From CAZAGD01 sp049699975 (GTDB lineage: Bacteria > Desulfobacterota > SM23-61), in assembly GCA_049699975.1 (NCBI GenBank), contig JBNAWB010000028.1, positions 1-26,752 of the forward strand: a stretch of DNA of 26,752 nucleotides, given 5' to 3'. The translations under genes and the position numbers were made by a program. Under the pieces are notes generated by a model. The model had not been told where the DNA came from. It ran no database searches and worked only from the letters and a program-made list of their open reading frames with translations. This document shows positions 1 through 5,867 of this stretch, one piece after another (the first letter of the stretch is position 1; every line of letters begins with the position of its first letter).

Positions 1-69
1 TCGGTTATGGGCTTTGAGCAGCTTCTTCTCCCGCCGATGCTTCTTCATTCATGCCCGCCTCTGTCCTGC

Positions 70-108
70 CTCGGGCCATACTTCTCCCCCTTTTCAGTGA
101 CGGATTAC
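70..108 (+). repeat. Copy of the end of a small inverted-repeat element
   Basis: These 39 bases match 19337-19375 at 36 of 39 positions, ending in TTCAGTGACGGATTAC. At 19282-19376 the same sequence forms the right end of a short element with terminal inverted repeats. Here no matching left end is seen at the equivalent upstream distance, so this is a truncated or variant copy. The GC-rich segment just before it (51-76) resembles, on the other strand, the GC-rich repeat at 455-480. Confidence 0.6.
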
Positions 109-188
109 CTTTTAATAAATAATTTGCTTGCCAATTATTTTAGAAAAGGGTACCCGAAAAATTATAAAATAGTCAATAAAAAACTGGA

Positions 189-527
189 CTGACCGTCGAT
201 CAGTTTTTGCGAAATAGCTTGATATACCTCTGGCCTGCCTCCGGCAAAAGGCAGCGGGGCTCATTAAAATGAGGCGCTGGTCAACTCTTAAGTACAGGCG
301 GGGGAAATTAATCTTTTCGGCCCAGTGGTGTTGAGCTATTTTTTGACTCTGTTAGCCATGGCAGGCAAGTCCCCGCCGCCCTCTGCGGAAAGAAGGTGGA
401 TAAGTATAAAGAAGTTAATTCCCAGCCGATTTTAATTTCGCCCCGCTTGCCCCAGCCAGAGGCAGGCCAGAGGCGGGCCAGAGTAAGGCAAGGATGTATC
501 AATCTCAGTTAGTGATCGACGGTCAGA
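189..527. mobile_element. MITE-like non-autonomous element with perfect TIRs and TSD
   Basis: The element begins CTGACCGTCGATCA (189-202) and ends with its exact reverse complement TGATCGACGGTCAG (514-527). It is flanked by a 9-bp direct repeat AAAACTGGA at 180-188 and 528-536, as expected of a target-site duplication. Inside, 227-259 and 441-473 form a second, imperfect inverted repeat of about 33 bp around the GC-rich core CCTCTGGCCTGCCT/AGGCAGGCCAGAGG, so the transcript could fold into a long hairpin. No transposase is encoded; the open frames inside are short and look like repeat translations. A full-length autonomous partner would have to lie elsewhere in the genome. The structure is seen directly; the mobile-element reading is inference from it. 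Confidence 0.8.
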
Positions 528-553
528 AAACTGGACTAACCGGAAAGCCATCA

Positions 554-584
554 CATAACCCCTCACTGAAGGGTTGGTTTATTA
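554..584 (+). repeat. Degenerate left end of the 95-bp inverted-repeat family
   Basis: This segment matches 19282-19312, the left end of the small TIR element near nfo, at 26 of 31 positions, with a shared core CCCTCACTGAAGGGT. No right-end partner is visible downstream, so it looks like a decayed or solo end. Confidence 0.45.
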
Positions 585-600
585 AACTAAGCAAGGTTGA

Positions 601-691
601 GTCATAAGGTCATCGCGAGGGAGCGTAGTCATCGTGACGATCTCGTAACGCATTGAAATTAAAGTGCTGGCCACGCTGCGCTCGCCATGAC
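601..691 (+). repeat. Interspersed repeat, copy 1 (GTCATCGCGAGGGAGCG family)
   Basis: About 91 bases running from GTCATAAGGTCATCGCGAGG to CTCGCCATGAC. The reverse complement of 7708-7802 aligns along its whole length, sharing GTCATCGCGAGGGAGCG, GATCTCGTAAC, TTGAAATTAAAG, TGGCCACG and CTCGCCATGAC. Both ends carry GTCAT/ATGAC, so the unit is bounded by short inverted repeats. Similar intergenic repeats are familiar from many uncultured bacterial genomes. No coding potential is apparent. Confidence 0.7.
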
Positions 692-734
692 TAAAAAGGA
701 ATGGTTGTACGATCTCAACGGAGTGAAGGCTTCC

Positions 735-786
735 CTGTGGAGTATCAAAGCTTGCTCCACAGATTCTTCCTCTTTTCTAAAAGAGG
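735..786. other. Two adjacent perfect hairpins
   Basis: CTGTGGAG (735-742) and CTCCACAG (755-762) form an 8-bp stem with a 12-base loop. Just after, CCTCTTTT (769-776) and AAAAGAGG (779-786) form a second 8-bp inverted repeat with only two bases between. No long T-run follows, so this is not a standard intrinsic terminator. It may be part of the repeat-rich region or a processed-RNA structure. Confidence 0.4.
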
Positions 787-826
787 GCGGGGGGAGATTA
801 GGCAAAATAGGCAGGAATTAAAAAAC

Positions 827-840
827 TGATCGCGGGTCAG
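827..840 (+). repeat. Possible degenerate end of the 339-bp MITE family
   Basis: TGATCGCGGGTCAG matches the right terminal repeat of the 189-527 element (TGATCGACGGTCAG) at 12 of 14 positions. It has no visible partner and could be chance. Confidence 0.25.
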
Positions 841-853
841 GAAAATCGCCGAG

Positions 854-883
854 TTGACAAATAGCCCAGGATTGAGTTAATTT
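854..883 (+). promoter_or_regulatory. Candidate sigma70-type promoter of queD-folE2
   Basis: TTGACA at 854-859 is followed after 17-18 bases by TTAATT/TAATTT at 877-883. A transcript would start near 890, about 33 bases before the ATT codon proposed as the queD start. The -35 is perfect; the -10 is only moderate. Confidence 0.45.
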
Positions 884-922
884 AAATCAATCCCTAAAAA
901 TTTAAAAAGGCAGGGGTAGATC

Positions 923-1303
923 ATTTTTACAATCAAAATAAAAACTAACTTCTCGGCGGCTCATAATTTAAAAGAAGTGGGCGGCAAATGCGAAAATCTT
1001 CATGGCCATAATTTTACCGTGGAAGTAGCTGTAGAATCGCCCGAACTTAATGGGCAGGGTATGGTCATGGATTTTCGCCTTTTGAAAGCTAAGACGGAGG
1101 CTGTTCTCGCCTCTCTTGATCATCGCTATTTAAACGACTTGCCCGTCTTTCAAGATAAGAATCCCTCGGCCGAGAACTTGGCGGCATATATATTTGCCGA
1201 ATTATCCCGGCAAATCGAGGCTGGCCCTCTCCGCCTAAGCTCAGTTTCGGTATGGGAATCGGAAACTTCGCAAGCTACTTACCAAGGACCGACCCATGAT
1301 TGA
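923..1303 (+). CDS. queD: 6-carboxy-tetrahydropterin synthase QueD
   Basis: Makes 6-carboxy-5,6,7,8-tetrahydropterin from 7,8-dihydroneopterin triphosphate, an early cytosolic step towards preQ0 and queuosine. Starting at the ATT at 923 the protein has 126 residues, the usual family length. It carries the N-terminal SAAHNL segment (zinc ligand H14), the CENLHGHN motif (catalytic C23, zinc ligands H27 and H29), LDHRYLN (Asp/His of the active site) and a C-terminal WESE. The first in-frame GTG, at 977, would remove H14 and the first strand, so it cannot be the true start. No ATG, GTG or TTG lies between the upstream stop (917-919) and 977. A purine-rich AGGGG (912-916) sits 6 bases before ATT 923, and an ATC lies at 920. 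It overlaps folE2 by 8 bp, implying coupled translation. The family call is near certain; the exact start codon is inferred. Confidence 0.9.
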   Translation: MFTIKIKTNFSAAHNLKEVGGKCENLHGHNFTVEVAVESPELNGQGMVMDFRLLKAKTEAVLASLDHRYLNDLPVFQDKNPSAENLAAYIFAELSRQIEAGPLRLSSVSVWESETSQATYQGPTHD

Positions 1304-2069
1304 TATTCAAAACCTTCCCGACTACCGCAATATAGAAATCAACAAAGTAGGTGTAAAGAACATTCTTTACCCGATTACCGTATTGGATAAGAAGAATAAA
1401 ATTCAACACACCGTGGGCCGAATAAATATGTATGTAAACCTTCCTCATCATTTTAAAGGCACGCATATGAGCCGTTTTATCGAAATTTTGAACCAATACC
1501 GCGGGACTATTAATATCCACGCCATCTCCACTATATTGGATAAAATGAAAGAGAAATTAAACGCCCATTCCGCATATTTGGAAGTAGAATTTCCTTACTT
1601 TATTGAAAAGCGAGCTCCTAAGTCTAAAGCCAAAAGTCTGATGAGCTATTCTTGTCAATTCTTGGCTTCCTTAGTAAATGGCCACCATTCGCTTATCGTA
1701 GGTGTTACAGTTCCGGTCACGACTGTATGTCCTTGCTCCAAAGAGATCAGCCAACGCGGCGCTCATAATCAACGGAGTCTGGTGACTGTAAAAGTCAAGT
1801 TTCGCAAATTTTTTTGGATAGAAAATTTAATCAATATGATCGAAAATTCAGCCAGCGCGGCAGTCTACTCTCTCCTTAAAAGGGCCGACGAAAAATTTTT
1901 GACGGAAAAGGCTTATGATAACCCGCTATTTGTGGAAGATGTGGTTCGGAATATCGCTCTGCGCCTCCAAAGACATAGCAATATTACCTGGTTCAGGGTC
2001 GAATCAGAGAATCTCGAATCCATCCACAATCACAATGCTTATGCCTGCGTAGAGAAAGAACCCTCTTAA
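1296..2069 (+). CDS. folE2: GTP cyclohydrolase FolE2 (type IB)
   Basis: Opens GTP to 7,8-dihydroneopterin triphosphate, the substrate of QueD, so the two overlapping genes encode consecutive steps; the product also feeds folate synthesis. The 257-residue protein has the FolE2 layout: N-terminal LPDYRNIEINKVGVKN, the GTHMSRF segment, the PVTTVCPCSKEISQRGAHNQRS block containing the catalytic cysteine region and active-site residues, and a C-terminal VESENLESIHNHNAYA. This family is unrelated in sequence to zinc-dependent FolE and can use other metals. AAGGA lies 8 bases before the ATG. The gene ends 7 bases before the convergent adk, with no clear terminator between them. Confidence 0.95.
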   Translation: MIDIQNLPDYRNIEINKVGVKNILYPITVLDKKNKIQHTVGRINMYVNLPHHFKGTHMSRFIEILNQYRGTINIHAISTILDKMKEKLNAHSAYLEVEFPYFIEKRAPKSKAKSLMSYSCQFLASLVNGHHSLIVGVTVPVTTVCPCSKEISQRGAHNQRSLVTVKVKFRKFFWIENLINMIENSASAAVYSLLKRADEKFLTEKAYDNPLFVEDVVRNIALRLQRHSNITWFRVESENLESIHNHNAYACVEKEPS

Positions 2070-2076
2070 AAGCCTT

Positions 2077-2778
2077 TTACTTTAAACTTTCAAGTTTTTT
2101 TATTAAATCCTGGGTAACTTCTTTGACTCCCGGCCGACCGTCAACGGCAACAAATTTAAAACCACCTCCAGGCTTAGCTGCCTCTTGACGAAAATAAGCA
2201 ATAGCGGCTAAAGTACCGTTCTGCTCATCGTAATAAATGGCATGGCGCTTATCGATAGCTGCTTCATCCTGATCGTCCGCCCTGGTACTCAATTTGCCTC
2301 CGCATACTCGACAAACAAACTCCCCGTTTTTTCTTACCGGCTTAATGGCTTCGATAAAAATATTATTGGGATGATTATTGTCCTGTTCACATAGTCTGCG
2401 CCCCATTATTCTTTTTTTTGCGGTTTCCCGGTCCAAAACGATTTCTACTACATAGTCAATTTTCATCCCTCTTTGTCTTAAGGCCTCTAAAAGTTTTTGG
2501 GCCTGGTTTATGTTGCGCGGAAATCCGTCTAAAAGCCATCCTTGAATGCAATTGCTCTCCTGCAGGCGATTCAAAATCATGGGAATAGTCAAATCATCAG
2601 GAACTAATTCCCCGCGCTCGATATATTGTTTGGCCTTTTTCCCTAATTCAGTGCCTTGAGCAATATTTTCCCGGAAAATAACTCCAGACTCTATGTGCGG
2701 GATCTTAAATTTTTCGCGTAAAACAGCGCCCTGAGTCCCTTTCCCGCTCCCATTTGGACCAAAAAGAATGATATTCAT
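2077..2778 (-). CDS. adk: Adenylate kinase
   Basis: Interconverts ATP + AMP and 2 ADP in the cytosol. The 233-residue protein starts with the P-loop GPNGSGKGTQ (residues 7-16), then the NMP-binding region (SGVIFREN), LLDGFPRN and GRRLC. The LID is long and atypical: a single Cys in LCEQDNNHPNN, then CRVC and STRADDQDE, instead of the two CxxC pairs of zinc-binding LIDs. From memory this version occurs in Desulfovibrio/Geobacter-type adenylate kinases, so it hints at lineage. The start is supported by AAAGGAG 6 bases upstream. It is convergent with folE2 and appears monocistronic; adk is not next to secY or map here. Confidence 0.95.
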   Translation of the reverse strand: MNIILFGPNGSGKGTQGAVLREKFKIPHIESGVIFRENIAQGTELGKKAKQYIERGELVPDDLTIPMILNRLQESNCIQGWLLDGFPRNINQAQKLLEALRQRGMKIDYVVEIVLDRETAKKRIMGRRLCEQDNNHPNNIFIEAIKPVRKNGEFVCRVCGGKLSTRADDQDEAAIDKRHAIYYDEQNGTLAAIAYFRQEAAKPGGGFKFVAVDGRPGVKEVTQDLIKKLESLK

Positions 2779-2889
2779 CTTTTCTCCTTTCTTTTAAAAA
2801 AAGTTATTAAACTCTGCGGTTCATTCCCCTAAGGAGCTCTCATTTTTAAGCATATTTTAAAAAATTTATTTTGACCAGCGCATTACGGC

Positions 2890-2908
2890 CTGACCGTCGA
2901 TCAGTTTT
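2890..2908 (+). repeat. Solo copy of the MITE left end
   Basis: CTGACCGTCGATCAGTTTT here is identical over 19 bases to the left end of the 189-527 element (189-207). No matching right end is found before the next gene, so it is a solo end or the remnant of a deletion. Confidence 0.6.
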
Positions 2909-2941
2909 GTGGCCAACGGTCTCATACGGCTCGGGCATATT

Positions 2942-3009
2942 ATTCCTTCTCCTTTTCCCTAAAGAAGGAATCCGGGAAGATTATAAAACCGGGTTTTTTT
3001 AAAAAAACC
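2942..3009. promoter_or_regulatory. Hairpin and AT palindrome upstream of the MgtE_N/NRAMP genes
   Basis: ATTCCTTCT (2942-2950) pairs exactly with AGAAGGAAT (2963-2971) across a 12-base loop. A perfect 18-bp palindrome GGTTTTTTTAAAAAAACC follows at 2992-3009. Both lie within 120 bases of the start at 3062 and could be a leader hairpin and an operator or terminator half. I do not recognise an M-box or other known metal riboswitch, and no strong promoter is obvious. Confidence 0.35.
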
Positions 3010-3061
3010 TTTCCAATTAATTCAAAGAATGTTATATATAAAGAACCTGGAGGTTTTGTCA

Positions 3062-4318
3062 ATGAAAATGACTTCTAATCCTCAGGTTTTTTTATTTTTG
3101 AGCGAGCTTCTCCGCAAAAAAATTATTGATCTGGAGGGGCGAGAATGGGGCAAAGTTTGTGATTTGGTGGCCTCTTTATCCGAACCCTATCCGCCTGTAA
3201 TTGCCCTTCTTTGCCGGCCTAAAAAAGAAATCCTTCGCCTCTCTTGGAAAAAGATAATAAAAATTGAAGATAACTTTTTTGCGGATTCTCTAACTCCCGC
3301 TGATTTTGATATTGTACAACTTAAAGAAGGAGAACTACTCCTCAAAGATTTTCTTTTAGATAAACAAATTGTAGATACCCATGGGGCTAAGGTTTTAAGG
3401 GTAAATGATCTACATTTTCTCCAGGTCGACCATACTTTGCGCTTGGTTCATGTGGATGTAGGTTTTAAGGGGCTAATGCGCAGAGTGGGGTGGGGGAAAA
3501 TTGCCGAAAAATTTTTTCAGTGGTTTTTTGACTATCAGCTTAAAGATTCCTTTATTCCGTGGAGATATGTGCAGCCGATTTCATCACCAGATTTACTTCG
3601 CTTAAAGATTTCCCAAAATAAATTAGCTCAATTGCATCCTGCCGATCTAGCTGATATCATTGAAGAATTAGACGTGTATAAAAGATCACAAGTATTTCAA
3701 TCTTTGGATGCGGCTACGGCTGCGGAAACCTTAGAAGAAACCGATCCCAAAATCCAGGTCCGTTTGATCGAGACTCTTAACCCGGCCCAGGCCTCAGATA
3801 TTATCGAAGAAATGTCTCCCAGTGAAGCTGCTGATCTTTTAGGCGATCTCCCTAAGGAGAAAGCCGAGGGAATCTTGCGTGAGATGGAAAAAGAAATTGC
3901 AGAGGACGTTAAAGAACTTTTGGTTCATCCAGATGAAAAAGCAGGCGGCCTAATGACTACTTCTTTCGCCGCTCTTCCCGCAGAAACTTCTGTCCAAGAA
4001 GCTCTCCAGTTTCTGCGGCAGGAAGCAGAAAACTTAGACGTAATCTATTATGTATACATTATCGATGGGGAAGACCACCTCTTAGGGGTAATTAGCCTTC
4101 GCGAACTCTTAACGGCCGAACCCACAACCAATTTATCTAACTTGTTAAACCCCCGTGTCATCACCGTGGGCTTAGAAGAGGAAAAAGAAGAAATAGCTGA
4201 TCTCTTTGCTAAATATGGCTTTAAGGCCATTCCCGTAGTGGATGAAGAAAAACGCCTGAAAGGGGTAATTCCCTTTAAAAACCTCCTGGAAGTAGTGGCC
4301 CCCAAATTGGGGAAGTAA
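3062..4318 (+). CDS. Soluble MgtE N-terminal/CBS-domain protein (predicted Mg2+ sensor)
   Basis: A 418-residue cytosolic protein with no membrane segment. In order it has two PRC-barrel-like stretches (KIIDLEGREWGKV near residues 20-35 and QIVDTHGAKVLRVNDL near 100-115), an MgtE_N superhelical domain with LHPADLADIIEEL (around residue 190) and repeats of the same type, and two CBS domains from about 290, beginning EKAGGLMTTSF. In MgtE channels the N and CBS domains bind Mg2+ and gate the pore; here the pore is missing and the next gene, 28 bases on, is an NRAMP transporter. It probably senses metal and controls that partner. GGAGG at 3049-3053 is 8 bases before ATG 3062; an upstream in-frame ATG at 3029 has no ribosome site. 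Domain calls are firm; the gating role is inference. Confidence 0.85.
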   Translation: MKMTSNPQVFLFLSELLRKKIIDLEGREWGKVCDLVASLSEPYPPVIALLCRPKKEILRLSWKKIIKIEDNFFADSLTPADFDIVQLKEGELLLKDFLLDKQIVDTHGAKVLRVNDLHFLQVDHTLRLVHVDVGFKGLMRRVGWGKIAEKFFQWFFDYQLKDSFIPWRYVQPISSPDLLRLKISQNKLAQLHPADLADIIEELDVYKRSQVFQSLDAATAAETLEETDPKIQVRLIETLNPAQASDIIEEMSPSEAADLLGDLPKEKAEGILREMEKEIAEDVKELLVHPDEKAGGLMTTSFAALPAETSVQEALQFLRQEAENLDVIYYVYIIDGEDHLLGVISLRELLTAEPTTNLSNLLNPRVITVGLEEEKEEIADLFAKYGFKAIPVVDEEKRLKGVIPFKNLLEVVAPKLGK

Positions 4319-4346
4319 TTATCATGTCCCTGGACGAAGGAGATAA

Positions 4347-5606
4347 ATGGCTGCAGTTAAAAATGAAGCCCTCAAGAGGCGGAAAGGGTTCCTTAAATCA
4401 CTGGGTATATTCCTGGCCCTCTTGGGGCCTGGCTTTATTACTTCCAATGTGGACAATGATGCCGGGGGTATTACTACTTATTCCTTGGCTGGTTCTGAAT
4501 TTGGCTTTGCCCTCATTTGGACACTAATTCCCATTACTGCCGCCTTAATTGTTATCCAAGAAATGTGTGCCCGCATGGGCGTAGTTACCGGCAAAGGGTT
4601 ATCTGATCTTATCCGGGAAAGATTTGGCGCCCGCCCCACTTTCTATTTAATGATTGCCCTCTTTTTCACCAACTTGGGCAATTCCATTTCTAATTTCGCC
4701 GGAGTCGCGGCTAGTATGGAAATTTTCGGTATTAGTAAATATTTATCTGTTCCCCTAAGCGCTTTTTTTGTATGGTGGTTAGTGGTAAAGGGAAATTACA
4801 AATCAGTGGAAAAAGCTTTCTTGGTGGCTTGTCTTTTTTACATATCCTACATCATCTCAGGTTTTATGGCTAAGCCAGACTGGGGGCAAATTGGACAAGA
4901 AATACTAATCCCTTCTTTCCGCTGGGAGATGAACTTTGTGACCATGGCCATCGGTTTAGTAGGTACAACGATAGCTCCGTGGATGCAATTTTATCTCCAA
5001 TCTTCTATAGTGGATAAAGGACTAAAAGTAGAAAATTACGAATATGCCCGCATGGACGTAATCATCGGCTCAGTAGCTGTAAATATTGTCGCTTTCTTTA
5101 TCATCATGCTCTGCGCGCTCACTATTTTCCAAGCAGGGATTAAAGTAGAAACCGCCAAAGAAGCTGCTTTAGCTTTGGCGCCTTTAGCCGGTAAACATTG
5201 TACTTGGCTCTTTGCTTTTGGCCTGCTTAATGCTTCCTTATTTGCCGCATCCATTCTGCCCTTATCTACTTCTTATACCATTTGTGAGGCTTTTGGCTGG
5301 GAAGCAAGTTTAAATCGCAAATTTATGGAAGCTCCGCAATTTTATGGTCTTTATTCCATAATGATCATTTTGGGCGCCGGCGTAATTCTCTTCCCCGAAA
5401 TTCCTTTAATCCCGATTATGTATTATTCACAAGTCATAAATGGCATTCTCTTACCCTTTATCCTAATCATCATGCTCATCTTAATAAATGACCGCCGGGT
5501 AATGGGGAATTATACAAATGGACCAATTTTTAACTTAATTTCCTGGATAACTGTAACCGTCATGATTATCCTCTCCGCTTTTTTAGTAATCACTTCCTTA
5601 TTTTAG
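4347..5606 (+). CDS. NRAMP-family transporter, probable NRMT-type Mg2+ transporter
   Basis: An 11-12 segment inner-membrane carrier of 419 residues. TM1 aligns with the NRAMP start GPGFI...D-x-G, but the metal motif DPGN is DAGG (residues 38-41). In TM6 the A-x-x-M-P-H motif of Mn2+/Fe2+ carriers is TTIAPW (207-212), with Ala210 replacing the metal-coordinating Met and Trp212 replacing His. Loss of the Asn and the soft-ligand Met is the pattern described for NRAMP-related magnesium transporters (Eggerthella lenta homologue). With an MgtE-type sensor directly upstream, Mg2+ uptake is more likely than Mn2+ uptake. GAAGGAGATAA precedes the ATG. The family is certain; the substrate is inferred from residues and context. 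Confidence 0.88.
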   Translation: MAAVKNEALKRRKGFLKSLGIFLALLGPGFITSNVDNDAGGITTYSLAGSEFGFALIWTLIPITAALIVIQEMCARMGVVTGKGLSDLIRERFGARPTFYLMIALFFTNLGNSISNFAGVAASMEIFGISKYLSVPLSAFFVWWLVVKGNYKSVEKAFLVACLFYISYIISGFMAKPDWGQIGQEILIPSFRWEMNFVTMAIGLVGTTIAPWMQFYLQSSIVDKGLKVENYEYARMDVIIGSVAVNIVAFFIIMLCALTIFQAGIKVETAKEAALALAPLAGKHCTWLFAFGLLNASLFAASILPLSTSYTICEAFGWEASLNRKFMEAPQFYGLYSIMIILGAGVILFPEIPLIPIMYYSQVINGILLPFILIIMLILINDRRVMGNYTNGPIFNLISWITVTVMIILSAFLVITSLF

Positions 5607-5867
5607 GCTGGTTTAAACTTACCCCTGCTGCCCAAATTGGACGTGAATTTCAAAAGAGATCGCTGGCCAATTCTTTTAGAGCTTGAAAAATTATGAATTG
5701 ATTCTTATGATTATATAACACTTAATATAATCTCAAAGGAGATTTAGGAATTTAGCTCCAATTTAGTTGGTAAAATTTGACAAAAAATAGAGATAAAAGA
5801 TATTTGTGTTTTTTAAAACATTTTTCACTTTTGGCATAAAAAAATTTGAAATAATCGGTTTAAACGG
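5607..5867. other. AT-rich intergenic region
   Basis: No gene is seen. Besides the promoter candidate at 5683-5711, TTGACA occurs at 5777-5782 with a weak TATTTG 18 bases later. An isolated AAAGGAG at 5737-5743 is followed by no usable reading frame. No clear terminator follows the NRAMP gene. Confidence 0.4.
5683..5711 (+). promoter_or_regulatory. Candidate promoter of the M23 peptidase-dtd pair
   Basis: TTGAAA (5683-5688), a 17-base spacer and TATGAT (5706-5711) make a good sigma70-like match. It would give a leader of roughly 150 bases. Confidence 0.45.

Noticed and set aside
7..192. Short open frame at the window start
   Set aside because: It translates repeat DNA; part of the same peptide (LGPYFS, FSVTDY) recurs in the repeat copy near 19334-19380. 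No ribosome site or family match.
308..502. 64-codon minus-strand frame inside the MITE-like element
   Set aside because: It runs through the GC-rich inverted repeat, shows no domain, and is too short for a transposase.
977..1303. GTG at 977 as the queD start
   Set aside because: It removes the conserved N-terminal strand and the first zinc-ligand histidine and has no ribosome site.
2067..2110. Bidirectional terminator between folE2 and adk
   Set aside because: AAACTT/AAGTTT with a T-run exists but the loop is only two bases and it lies within the end of the adk reading frame; not convincing.
4048..4305. Minus-strand frame opposite the CBS domains
   Set aside because: A shadow of the MgtE_N/CBS gene, with no ribosome site or domain.
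4347..5606. Naming the NRAMP gene mntH
   Set aside because: The metal-binding residues differ from Mn2+/Fe2+ carriers at the key Asn and Met positions, so the symbol would mislead.
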